Shown here: positions 11,478 to 22,199 of the stretch, piece by piece
Numbering within the stretch: the first letter of the stretch is position 1
How the letters are laid out: every line of letters begins with the position of its first letter
Origin: Melampsora larici-populina 98AG31
Lineage: Eukaryota; Basidiomycota; Pucciniomycetes; Pucciniales; Melampsoraceae
Length of the DNA: 64,000 nt
NCBI RefSeq assembly: GCF_000204055.1
Contig: NW_006768780.1
Span: forward strand, 532,286 to 596,285
Reading direction: 5' to 3'
Program-made: the position numbers and the translations under genes
Notes under the pieces: generated by a model
The model's input: only the letters and a program-made list of their open reading frames with translations
The model's database searches: none
Told to the model about the DNA's origin: nothing

Positions 11478-14400
11478 ATGAAATCCAAATTCATCTCAGT
11501 TCTAATCCCATCAGAACTATCAACTCAACCATCATCCAAACGAAAACATTCATCATCATCATCTCATTCAATCAAACGAGCTAAAGTAACGGTTCTTATT
11601 CCTTATTACAATCATACTCATTCATCAAATCAATCAGAAACATCAAATCAATCAGAAACATCAAAACCTTTATCTCAACACAAACAATCCAGTTCGACTT
11701 ACGATTCAGAAGAAGAAGAAGAAGGATTGACACCATTCGAAAGCAGATCGACTCCTCCAACCCGTCAAACGACAGTCTCTTTATCTAGACCTCAATCACC
11801 TATCACAGGAACAAGAACTGGAACAGGATACGATTCAGATTTCAATCCGGATGATTTCTTACCATCATCTGATGATCATGAACACCCAGTCGATGATCAA
11901 GAACCCAATACGAAACAACCTTATGCTGTGATGTGTTCAATTACATTCCAGAGATTTACAAAATATTTTCAACGATTGAGATTGGCTGAAGAACCTACCA
12001 ATGATTCATCTTTTAGTGAGAAAGATAATGTGATTGAAGATGAAACTCGTCAAACGAATGAAGAAATTAATGGCAACCTCAAAATTCAAGCTGTAGCTCA
12101 AGACCATTCAAATCATCAAATAAATGAAACTACCGTTGAACACCTCCTAGACCGACTTATCATTCAAGACGACTCAACCCACTCTCCAAACGAACCCATA
12201 GTCGAAAATCCCATACCCGAACCTACTCCACAACCCAATCCGAATCCAACCCATGAAGAACCCCTAAACCTACTCAACGATGAAACCCAATCCTCCTCCA
12301 ATCAGTTAAGTTGGACTGAAGAAAGACCGATAAAAACCTCAGACAGAGGTGAAGAGTTTTACACATCAATTCGATTCGATCATCAAACAGTTTTAAGTTT
12401 ATCACAAGTCATTCAAGTCGATCATCATTCTATCAACTTACATCAATTTAAGGTTTCGGGTTTGGATTCTTATTCGTTAGAAGTCGATCAGGAAGAAGCT
12501 GCTTCGGAAGATCATTTCTTTTGGATAGAATCTCTTTTTGAAAAAGATCAGAAGAAGTACTGTCATGGGATTCGTCTTCAAAAAGTAAGTTCACTCATCT
12601 TTAATCAAACTTCTTGTTATTTTGTTTCTTATGATTCTAACTAATACAATAATATTTTTATGGTGTGGTGTGTGGTATAGGCTAGAGATACATTCGTTGG
12701 TCAAGCTGCTGATGACTTCGAATTAGTCTTGATCGATCAATGTTTCGAATTCGAATTATCACCCGCTCATAAAGTTTTAAACGTCCACTTCATGTTTTCG
12801 GACCAATCTTTCACGAATCCCCTGCCTTCCCAAGAATACTATTGTCGGTAGGTGATTTCATTTTGTATGGTTTTTTTTTCACATTAACTAAGATTTTGGG
12901 TTCGGATTCGGTTTATTTTTGGATGAGATACCGTTGGTTACCTATGAATGGAGCTTTTATTCAACTCGAACGTCCATCATCACCTCTACTTCATCTTACC
13001 ACTAATCCACTTCAAATCCCTCATTCCCCCAGCGAAGTGTGTAGAAGGTGTAGTACGATACCTAAAGAGGTAGATTGGATCCGAGATCCTTCAACCAATC
13101 AAATTCTCTTAGGCCCCGACGATCGACATCTTTCACTAGGTTTTATCATCAATGGAACCGAAACATACAAACTATGGGATCATGTTAGGTTTATTAGAAA
13201 TCCAAACTCAAATGATTCAAGTAAAGAAGAGATTGGACAAATCATTGAGATCTCGGGCTTTCGATCGAACTTGAATGCTTCGATTGATTTAACTGATGAA
13301 CCATTCAAAGTGTCTTCTTCTAAATATACTGAATTAGAAACCAATCTAAGAAAGAAACAAATCAAATTGCTTGTAAGAGTTTACGAACGAAAAGCTTGGA
13401 CAGGAACCCGATCCAATCCCCACCACTATAACGACGATGCTCAAGTGATGGATTATTTAGATGATCGTAGGCTTTGGTATTCTTCACATGAAGAAATCGT
13501 AGATGGACTAAATGGATTAATAGGCAAATGTGAAATCGAACATTTCATTGAATCTGATCAAAGTTTTATCAACATAAACCCACAAAAAGCTTGGAAATCA
13601 TTAGTGGACCAAATCCAAGAGATTCGTAGTTCTTTACACAAGTTTTATAGTGTTTTACCTACTCAAGCTCAACAAGAGTTAAGATGTTCTGTACCTGAGC
13701 TTGTTCCTAATTTATTACCGTTTCTTTCGTTTCGATCATCAAATCTTTTGGAGTTGCAAGAAGTGGAGGATGAGAAGATCGTATTGAAAGAATTGGTAAA
13801 AGAATATGATCAGATGAAATTGAGTCATTTGGAATTGTTTGGTGGGATCGGAAGCTTTTCACTTGGGTTTTCGGAACATGGTCTTACTGATCAGAAAAGA
13901 ACGGTTTTTATTGATTGGTCTGTTCCGGCTTGTGAAACTGCTTCGTAAGTGTTCTTATCCTTTCCTATTCTTCTTTTCAATAAATAAATACTAATTGATC
14001 TGTTGTCAAACTATGGATTTCTTTTTTCCCTTTTCCCTTTTCCTTTTCCTTTTCCTCTTTCTTTTTTGTAGAATCAATTTTCCAAAATCGACAATCTTTT
14101 GTGCTGATGTAAATGAGATTCTTTGTTTGATGATCACAGGTAAAACAAGGCAAGGGAAATCAAGTGTAAGGGATTTAAGAACTGGTCTACAAATCTTTCC
14201 TGATCAATTACCTAAACCTGGTGATTTTGATATCATTACTGCTGGGTTTCCTTGGTATGGTTTTGTTTTTTGCTCTCTTGAATTTCGAGTGGTAGAAATT
14301 GATGTTTTTTTTTGATTTTTTGTTTGGTGGGGGGAAAATAGTGGTAGTCATTCTACTTTAAACGTTTTGAGAAAAGGTGAAGATTCTAAGAACGCTTTGT

Positions 14401-16079
14401 GTGGTACTGCTCTTTCATTTATTGAATTTCTTAAACCAACTTATGTTTATTTTGAAAATGTAAAGTTTTTGAGATTTCAAATTACATGAATCATTTTTAT
14501 TTCGGCATTAAAGTTGACGATTTTTTTCATTATGGTGATCATTTAGGTTAGAGGTCTTTTAAAGACTCAATTGGTAGATCGTGAAACTCAAGAAATCTTA
14601 ACTCATGCTTTTCTTAGGTTAATGTGTGGTACGATGATCACCCTAGAGTTGAGTAATGTTTTGTGTTTTTCCGTTTTTTTTCTGATTCTTAAAAGATATG
14701 AAATCCTCATTCATTTTTCTTTTTAAAACTAGTTATCAACTTCGATTTGGTGTACTTCAAGCAGCACAATATGGTACACCACAAGAAAGAAGAAGATTTA
14801 TCCTTACAGCTGTGAAGCGAGGTTACACCTTACCCAACTTACCAGACCCGACTCATTTTTATCCAGACGGAAATTTACAAATCAAATTACCAGATCAAAA
14901 CAAGATCTTCATGGATTTCAGAACTCGATACTCAAGAGGTACATTAGATCCGATCACGATTGGAGATACGATATCCGATTTACCTTGTTTTGAGTATCGA
15001 AATCCGATGAAGATCATGGGAGATTTTAATAAACCGACTCGAAAGAAATTTAAAAAAAGATCAAAAGAATGTGTTTTGGTGAATGGAGATCATAGGTTTG
15101 GGCGTCTTGAAAAAACAGATTGGGTTGGGTTTCAAAAGTTTAAGTATCGAATCAATCCTCAAAATAATTTTCAAATTTATCTTAGAACTCAAAGAAAAGA
15201 AGATGATGATTTAGTTTTACAAAATGATGGTGATGAAGAAGAAGAGCCGATTAATTGGCATGTTACGGGTAGGTTTTCTGAGAAGACTGTTGAACAGATT
15301 TGGCATATACCTATTAGGGAAGGAGCTGATTATAAAGGTAAGTGAAGGAAAAAATCCAACTTTTTTTTGGTTTGGTAAATGGTTTGATTGGTTTAATTGA
15401 TTCCGTTTTTTTTTTGTTTAGATTTACCTGAAGAGTTGAAATACAAAGAAGCTGTAAACCCATTTCTTAACTCTGATCACAGTTTGATTTGATTTAATTT
15501 TTGATTTGATTTAATTTTTGATTTGATTTAATTTTTGATTTGGTTTGGTTTTTTTGGGTGGGTCTGAATAGGAACCAAAAAAATCTCAAACAAAAGATTA
15601 TTCAAGAGATTATGAAGGAAACTTTGGTAGATTAAGTCCTCATCTTTTGTTTAGAACTGTGATTACTACGATGGATCCTAGGAACCAAGGAAGAACTGGA
15701 CAAGTTTTACATCCTTCTCAACATCGTGTATTAACAGTTTTAGAAGCCCAAAGAGCACAGGTGAGTGTCAAAAGCCCTACTAACCATCAAACAAGTATAT
15801 CAAAAAAGTTTGATTATTTTTTTCTTGGTTTTTGGTTTCGGTTTTTCGAATTAGGGATTTCCAGATTGGTTTGTATTATCAAATAAATCAGAAGGAGTTA
15901 AAGGTTTATATAAACAAATTGGAAATTCGATTCCATTACCGATCACTAGATCATTAGCTTTCTGTCTTTGTGAATCAAGAGAAGCTGATTGGAATCGGAA
16001 TGGAAAACGCATTGATGTGGAGATGAATGGGATGATCTTGATGGATTTAATGAAGGTTTGGGAAAGTTTTCAGGATTGA
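11478..16079 (+). CDS. DNMT1/DIM-2-like cytosine-5 DNA methyltransferase with BAH region
   Basis: Ten exons: 11478-12584, 12681-12847, 12928-13944, 14072-14254, 14342-14459, 14547-14647, 14733-15337, 15422-15453, 15572-15760 and 15855-16079. All phases agree, giving 1246 residues. An upstream in-frame TTG at 11457 is not needed. The N-terminus is Ser/Glu-rich and disordered; residues about 340-430 look like a BAH domain. Motif I is E-L-F-G-G-I-G-S-F-S-L-G-F (about 727); the catalytic Cys lies in A-G-F-P-C at the exon 4/5 junction (about 825); then motif VI E-N-V, motif VIII Q-Y-G-T-P-Q-E-R-R-R, a target-recognition region, and motifs IX-X (R-V-L-T-V-L-E-A-Q-R-A-Q-G-F-P, Y-K-Q-I-G-N-S-I-P). 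It methylates cytosine in nuclear DNA using AdoMet. The Gln normally after Pro-Cys is Gly here. The frame is intact, so it is probably functional. Confidence 0.9.
15483..15555 (+). repeat. Tandem repeat inside a methyltransferase intron
   Basis: About three copies of a 22-nt TTTGATTTGATTTAATT-type unit fill the intron between exons ending at 15453 and starting at 15572. Confidence 0.7.
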
Positions 16080-16620
16080 GAATCGTTAATTAATCAATGG
16101 ACGAATGAATGGGTTTTTGGGTTTTGGCTTGGGTTTTTTTGCTTGGTTATGAAAATGGGTTGGGGATGATTTTGTCCTTCAAAAGGATTTTTTGGGGTTT
16201 TGTTTTTGTTTTTTTGGTCTGATTTTGAATTGGTTTGATAGACTTTTCTTTTCTTTTTCTTTTTTTTGGTTTTTTTGATACTTGAATAATGTGGCTTGGT
16301 TGAATAATATATGGGTTGAGTCTTTTTTTTTCTCATCCTTTTTTTTTTGACTTTTCTTGTAAAACTTGATCAAATATTTTCTTTTTTCAAATAATAATAA
16401 TAATTTTTCGGATTTCTTTATAATAAATAAATCATTTTTTTTGTGGATTTTTCATTTTTCATTTTTTTTGATAAATCAAAATCAAAACCAAAACCAAAAC
16501 CAAAACCAAAATTAATTGAAGTTGGAATAATATTAACAATTTGGTTTGGAAAAAACTTTTTGATTTGTTTTTGTAAAAAAAATCATCATTGAAATTAAAA
16601 CTCAAGCTTTGAAAACACAC
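16080..16620. other. T-rich 3' flank of the methyltransferase gene
   Basis: Long T runs and AACCAAA-type simple repeats near 16478-16510. No gene is seen; the antisense Lys-rich frames here are composition artefacts. Confidence 0.6.
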
Positions 16621-16827
16621 CCACCATCTGGGTTGAGAAGTCTTCTCTTCTCAGACACTGCTCTTGTCCTAGGGGTAAAGAAAGGGGGTTGGCGGGAGCC
16701 GGCTCCCCTACATTCCCTTACCCTTGGGACCACCCCCAAACCATAAACATGTAGGCGGCTGCGCTCTCTAGTAGGGAATAGTATCCTATGTGCTTAGGTA
16801 GGGCAGCCTGCACTGCCAACATAGATG

Positions 16828-16993
16828 CCTCGGGTTGAGAAATCCAAGGCATCATCGGAGGCAAATCCTCGGACAAACCTTGTTTGCCCGAGGTATTTTT
16901 TTGCCCTGAGAATTACCTCGGATCAAAACCTCGGGAAGCTTCTGTCCGAGGTTTTGCATCCGAGGATACCTCGGATTACAAAATCCGAGGTAA
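16828..16993. repeat. Cluster of CCTCGG / CCGAGG inverted hexamers
   Basis: About nine copies of CCTCGG or its complement CCGAGG within 165 bp, in both orientations, able to form many alternative small hairpins. It is probably a terminal or internal part of an unidentified mobile element. Confidence 0.6.
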
Positions 16994-17329
16994 ATATGTT
17001 GATGGTGCTGAAAGAGCTGTAAACAAGTATACTAGGTAGCTTGTCCTAAACACACAGATTAAGGAGATCTACTTGAAGCACGTGACTCATAACATACTAC
17101 CAGGAAATGGACAGATCTTTAAGGAGAAGGTGTGTACAGGTTTGTGATGACATATGATGACATTAGAATGATGATGGTATTCTGGGCAAATGACCACCAA
17201 AGTGATACTATGTTGAAATCATTCTAAAATCCTGTTGAAGTGCCTGCCAATGACCAGTAGCTCAGGGATGTGACACCCACCCAACTCCTCAACAGTTTCC
17301 CAGGAAGACAAGGACATAGCCATTTCTGG

Positions 17330-17506
17330 CACACTCAAGCTCAAACCCACTGGCCATCACATACTCATATTCACAGAAGGCTTCACCCCAACCAAAACCG
17401 CAGCAGCAATTGATGTGGTGTGCAAATACCATTATCTTGAAGGCAGTTCACTTAGGACCAGCAAACTTTCAGGGGCCCTATCAGACAGAGTACCAGGTTG
17501 TCTAAC
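17330..17506 (+). pseudogene. LINE-type RNase H relic, 5' part
   Basis: Reads I-F-T-E-G-F-T-P-T-K-T-A-A-A-I, resembling the start of a non-LTR retrotransposon RNase H domain. It is interrupted at 17506 by the LTR element and resumes at 21860. Divergence is high. Confidence 0.5.
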
Positions 17507-17679
17507 TGTTATGATCTTGGCACGGGGTCTTGGGACGGAGGATGAGGGTGAGCAATCTGTGAGTTGGTATTCAGATTGTCAGATGAGGAATCAAAGTACA
17601 ACTGTGCGTGCTATCTAAAGTGGTGTTCTAATGTGTGCCATGTGATCTTTGAACTGTCATGTAAGTACCAGTTATAACA
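17507..17679 (-). repeat. 3' LTR of decayed gypsy element
   Basis: 173 bp, the same length as the LTR at 21682-21854 with a handful of substitutions, so the insertion is older than the element at 48-54 kb. Confidence 0.9.
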
Positions 17680-20180
17680 TCATCCCCCATTTAATGCCCA
17701 AGCTTCCTCTTGCAAGCTCTGCATTCTTCCCACGGGCAGCGTTAAAAAAACCCTGTGGGAAAAACCTTGCCCTTTCACTTCTTTCTCCGTCTTCTCCTGT
17801 ATCTTGAAGTTGTGTTTGGAAATTTCTTCATTGTCCTTTGAGCAATGCTGGGATAATACCGTGCCCAATGCAAAATCCAAACAGTCACATTCTAATATGA
17901 ATGGTTTGTACGGATCCGCAATCTTCAGGATTGGTGCTGTGGTGAAAGCAGTCTTGAGCGTGTTGAAGGCGTTTTCACATTTCTCGTCCCAAATAGACTT
18001 AACATCATTCTTTGTCAAGTTATGGAGGGGCCGTGTGGTCTTAGAGAAGTGGTCTATAAATTGTTGGTAGAAGTTGGAGAAGCCAATAGGGGGTTTCAAG
18101 TTAAAAAAAATGCCTAAAGTTCAAATGTCCCTACATAAAAACATAGCTTATAATTTTCAAATTTTTAAAAAACTTCTAAAACGCCTTTCCCAAGAAGCAC
18201 ATTCTAGTCTTTATTCTACAAAAATGAATGAAAATTCAAGGGTTGGGAGGCAAAAGTACACACATTTTTAGGCACTTTTTGGCCAACTTGAAACCCCCTA
18301 ATGAATCGTTGAAGTTCATTGACAGATCTTGGTGCTGGCCAATTGGACACTGCCTTGACTTTAGCGGGATCCATCCGGATTCTGTTGTGAGATATTAATA
18401 GACCCAAGTATTCCACTTCTGACTTTGAAAATTTGCACTTTTCGGGCTTCAGCCAAAGTTGATGTTTACCTAATGTCTCCAGTATACTATCAACTGCCGG
18501 TTCGTGCTTCTGACCCTTCTTTGTGTAGATCATGGTGTCTACCAGGTATGCCGCCGTATCTTTACCATTCCGCCCAACAAATATGTCTTGCATAAAGTAT
18601 TGAAAGAAACCGGGGGCTCCTGTGGGTCCAAAAGGCATGGTGAGAGGTGCGAACTGGCCTGCATGGCATATGAACACTAGTTTGTCCTCGTCTTCCTCTG
18701 CAACACGCAGGTTTCCATAAGCGTTGCGGAGGTTGAGTTTTGTGAATTCGTCGGCGTCAAGTAGGCTATCCACTAGGTCCATTGTCAAGGGCAGTGGATA
18801 TTTGTTCTTCACGGTGAGTGAGTTGAGCTTTTGATAATCAAAGCATGGTCTTAAGTTGCCATCTTTCTTTCCAGTGAACAGGACCGGGGCGGCCCAAGGC
18901 GAGGTCGTCCTGCGTATAGTGCTGTTTGCTAGACCGGTGTTAATCATCTCATCTAATGCTTCCTTCTCCGCCGGCGATAATGGTATCATACGACTGGCCT
19001 GAGGCTGGGCGCCGGGTACTAGATCAATTTTGACATTGTAGCGCCGTCTTGGTGTTAAACATTGTGAGTTCGACTTCCTGAATAAGTGCAGGTGGCGGTG
19101 ATACACCAATGGGACAAGTTCCTCAATCGGCTTAGCTGGTGTATTCTTCTTGCCCTTGGCCGCCAACCTCGCCGACGTCGACCAGGAAGCTTGTGCTGCG
19201 TCCGCCAGAACTAATGGAAAATTTTGAGGAGAATCACGCTGGCCAGCATATTTGGTCACAAGGGAACATGATGCAGCAGCAAACTCACATTGCGGGGGTC
19301 GTGGTGCATCATACAACACACTAACCCCCTCGTCAAATTGCCTAGCTTCCTCCAAAAGTTCCATTCCGGGATCCAATGAAGGTGTTTTTGGGTATGACAA
19401 GACTGAAGGACCAGTCGCAATTCGTGTTTGACCCAATTTGGTTTCTGTCACTTTAGACGGTGATTGGTGGGGTCCGGTAGGTGGGTTTTGTGAATCTGTG
19501 CGTTCAGGTTCTAGGAAGGAACAAAGCTTGCCAGCTGTTCTTGACGGGTGTAGAGAGGGTACATTGACAAACTCACATTGCGGGGGCTGTAAAGTGTCAT
19601 TGTTAACACAAGCCTCCTCGCCACATTTCCTAACGTGCCCATTGGGCTCCACTACGGGATCTTCTGGGGTATGGTGTGGATTGGGCAAGACTGACGCATC
19701 AGTCCCAGGTGTTTCAAAGTCGTCTGTGTGGTTGGTCGCGTCTTCATTTTGTAGAATATTGGGCTTTGGCGAGACCACATCTGTGGTCGCAATGATGGCT
19801 TTCCTGAGGTTGACTACGCCATTGTTCCAGTCAATGAGATGGCTGTGTCGGTGGATCCACGGTATACCTAGTATACCATCATATGTATCCTTGATGCGAG
19901 TGATGATAAATGAAGTTGGGATTTTGTTGTGTCCGAGGTAGAGGTCAATTTCATGAGATGACTGGCTCATGGAGCCATCAAATCCAGTGACACTGCGGGT
20001 GCTTTCGATTGTGTGGTGTAGGAGGCCTTGTTGGTTTGCAAAGGATTCTCCTAAGACATCGTGGGTTGCCCCAGAGTTGATGAGGAATAGGGGATTGGGG
20101 GTCTCAATTGTTGTGGCACGGGATTTGGGGAGTGCGAATGAATAACCATGGATCAAGTTCATTGCATGCAATAACTTCAC
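17680..20180 (-). pseudogene. Decayed gypsy pol (protease-RT)
   Basis: Residues read protease, then RT fingers and palm. The protease active site is N-S-G-A-T-H where Asp-Ser/Thr-Gly is required, and the RT motif usually Y-x-D-D reads Y-L-V-D. A MITE at 18089-18298 interrupts the RT thumb, after which the frame continues with connection sequence to E-C-D-C-L-D-F-A-L-G and then degrades into the polypurine region. Integrase is absent. The pol frame upstream of 20180 is not the one entered by the -1 frameshift signal, so at least one indel lies between 20180 and 20256. Confidence 0.85.
18089..18298. mobile_element. 210-bp TA-target MITE (Tc1/mariner-like) inside gypsy RT
   Basis: Perfect 14-bp terminal inverted repeats GGGGGTTTCAAGTT / AACTTGAAACCCCC, extended by imperfect pairing, flanked by TA duplications at 18087-18088 and 18299-18300. 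It has no coding capacity. Confidence 0.85.
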
Positions 20181-20217
20181 TAGCCCCCAGATTTACAACA
20201 CTCCTTAGATCCCTTTT

Positions 20218-20262
20218 GCTCAGGGTAGGCCCAAAGGTCACTCCTGAGCGCCTCCATTTTTT
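20218..20262 (-). promoter_or_regulatory. -1 ribosomal frameshift signal (gag-pol), decayed element
   Basis: On the minus strand: slippery heptamer A AAA AAT (20262-20256) in gag frame, 6-nt spacer, 5' stem GCTCAGG (20249-20243), an 18-nt loop containing the gag stop, and 3' stem CCTGAGC (20224-20218). The geometry matches the copy at 49630-49674 exactly, with a compensating base pair. Confidence 0.75.
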
Positions 20263-21482
20263 GAGAGGTCTGCTCGACTAATACCTTCCATCTGATCATG
20301 TCCGCCGTCATTTCTGCTGCTCATAGCTGCTAATTTAACCTCCAGCTCTGCAATATGTCTTTGATAACTGCCTTTCCCCTTATTACCTCTATCATGTTGA
20401 TCTTTAAACTTTTCAGGGCATACATTTGATCTGTGGCCTTGAACACCACATTTAAAGCATGAGGCTGTCCTAAGATGATCATTATGTTCTTTGTTGGTCA
20501 ATCTGGTGAAAGATGCAGATATCTCCATAGCGTTGGGATCCGCTGCAGGTGAGTAAGATGCGATTGAAGTGTTGGGGACTTCATGAAGCTTGTTGTCAAG
20601 TTTGATCGCGAGGTTGGCAATTTGCTCGACTGACTCAAAAGCCTCTTGAACTAAGACCATGGCGACACGGATGTCCCTCTTGAGACCTTGTTCTAATTGG
20701 CTAATGAGGGTTGGTATTTCCCATCCAGTGTTTGCCGCATGCATATTAAATTCATGAGTATATTCCGCCACTGTTCCTTTCTGCGTCAAGCTCCGAATCG
20801 CCTTCTCAGCCTTAGCTTTTTTCTCTGTATCAAAATACATAGCTTCAAAGTTTTGAACAAATCTATCAAAGGTGACGAGATGACAAGTCGCAGGGTGGAA
20901 CAGTTCTTTGGCTAACGGTTGAGCCCAACTACTTGCTGTGCCCGTGAGGTAAGAAAGAGCAAATACAACTTTACTATGATCATCCGGATATTACATAAGG
21001 ATGTGCCATCATATAAAGTTGCACTTGGCTGGCAAAGACCTCAGCCAGATTACCTTGTGCACCAGCAAATTTGTCTGGTGTCAAAACCTTGGGGCCCTTA
21101 GGTATACTGGCGGGCTCAGGTTGTGGTGCAGGAGGTTGACCCGTGCGGCAGCAGTCTGCTGATGTGTTTGAGGCTGAGCATTCCTCACTTCGGCAAGTTT
21201 GGCTTCAGCTTGTGCACGCAGCTTTTTTTCTTCGGCAAGAGCGCCGGCAAGTTCATTCAATTGCCGTTGGAAGCTTTCCATCTGGGTGGTGGTGACATCC
21301 ATTGGGCTCAATGATGACGCGGTGAGTTGAGTTGGTGTGAAAAAACCAGAATTGTCTGATTCTTTGTCTTCTAAATGCGGGGTGCTAAATGTGGGAGACG
21401 TGGTGGCGTCTATGCAGGGTGCAGTGATGTTGATCTTTTGATTCAATCTAAGTTTCAGTCTAGATCTTCTTATGAGGTTCAA
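20238..21482 (-). pseudogene. Decayed gypsy gag
   Basis: The downstream part (20840-20238) is open and carries a zinc knuckle C-F-K-C-G-V-Q-G-H-R-S-N-V-C (CX2CX4HX4C) that binds retrotransposon RNA. The upstream part (21482-21081) has a coiled-coil-like Leu/Glu stretch. The two are in different frames, so the gene is broken. Confidence 0.8.
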
Positions 21483-21670
21483 AGTCTTCTCAAATAATGT
21501 TCAGAGTTTGGTTTCAGTATGATCTTGTGTCTTAAAATAAAGTTATAATTAAGGTTCAGGATGTAATCGATCTACCAACTTGTTGGTAATGGTATCAGAT
21601 CTAGAAATTTGGGGTTATCGGTTTTTGGTTTGGATCAGTTCTAGCTACCTCGTCATCCGTCGGATTGAAG

Positions 21671-21680
21671 ATCTGACAAT
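21671..21680 (-). other. Primer-binding site, self-priming type
   Basis: One base inside the 5' LTR, ATTGTCAGAT (minus strand) is complementary over 10 nt to ATCTGACAAT within the LTR (21759-21750), where the RNA would begin. No tRNA 3'-end complement is evident. Confidence 0.6.
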
Positions 21681-21681
21681 A

Positions 21682-21854
21682 TGTTATGATCTTGGCACGG
21701 GCTCTTGGCACGGAGGATGAGGGTGAGCAATCTGTGAGTTGGTATTCAGATTGTCAGATGAGGAATCAAAGTACAACTGTGCGTGCTATCTAAAGTGGTG
21801 TTCTAATGTGTGAAATGTGATCTTTGAACTGTCACGTAAGTACCAGTTATAACA
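21682..21854 (-). repeat. 5' LTR of decayed gypsy element
   Basis: 173 bp; promoter end of the minus-strand element. The predicted RNA start is near 21759, inferred from the self-priming pairing. Confidence 0.9.
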
Positions 21855-21859
21855 CTAAC

Positions 21860-22190
21860 TAGGGCTAAAGATGGTGCTAGAAATGGCTACACCAGCCACA
21901 CACCATGCATCTATTGTCCGAGAAAGTGGTGAAAGATTTAAAAGCTAACTCATCTTCTGTCTCCTCACTAGGTAACTGGCAACAAACCTTCAAGATACTC
22001 AAATGTATCCACCAGAGCTTTCCATCAATGAAAGTCACCATACAATGGTGCCCAGTCCACAAAGCATCCCAGAAAACAAGGTCGCCGACAAGCTTGCAAA
22101 CACACTTGCAAAAGGTGATCTACCCGGCACATTCACAACCTGTGAGGGTTGGGTATTCAAAAGAGTACTCAAGGCTCACTAAAGATGGCA
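21860..22190 (+). pseudogene. LINE-type RNase H relic, 3' part
   Basis: Continues the relic at 17330-17506 after the 5-bp duplication. It contains T-I-Q-W-C-P-V-H and, in another frame, E-N-K-V-A-D-K-L-A-N, corresponding to the W-x-P-x-H and N-E-x-A-D-x-L-A ends of LINE RNase H. The frame change between these parts shows it is dead. Confidence 0.6.
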
Positions 22191-22199
22191 AGGTAAGTT

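Larger units (their letters stand above)
17507..21854 (-). mobile_element. Ty3/gypsy LTR retrotransposon, complete ends, decayed interior
   Basis: Two 173-bp LTRs (17507-17679 and 21682-21854) begin TGTTATGATC and end GTTATAACA on the plus strand, and are flanked by the 5-bp target duplication CTAAC (17502-17506 and 21855-21859). The element reads on the minus strand. A purine tract (AAATGGGGGATGA) abuts the 3' LTR. Gag and the protease-RT part of pol are present; RNase H and integrase are missing. Pol is split by a MITE and has changed catalytic residues, so this is a dead deletion derivative. Confidence 0.9.

Noticed and set aside
18093..18290. C-terminal extension of the decayed pol frame
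   Set aside because: The frame runs into an inserted MITE with TA duplications; those residues are MITE sequence.
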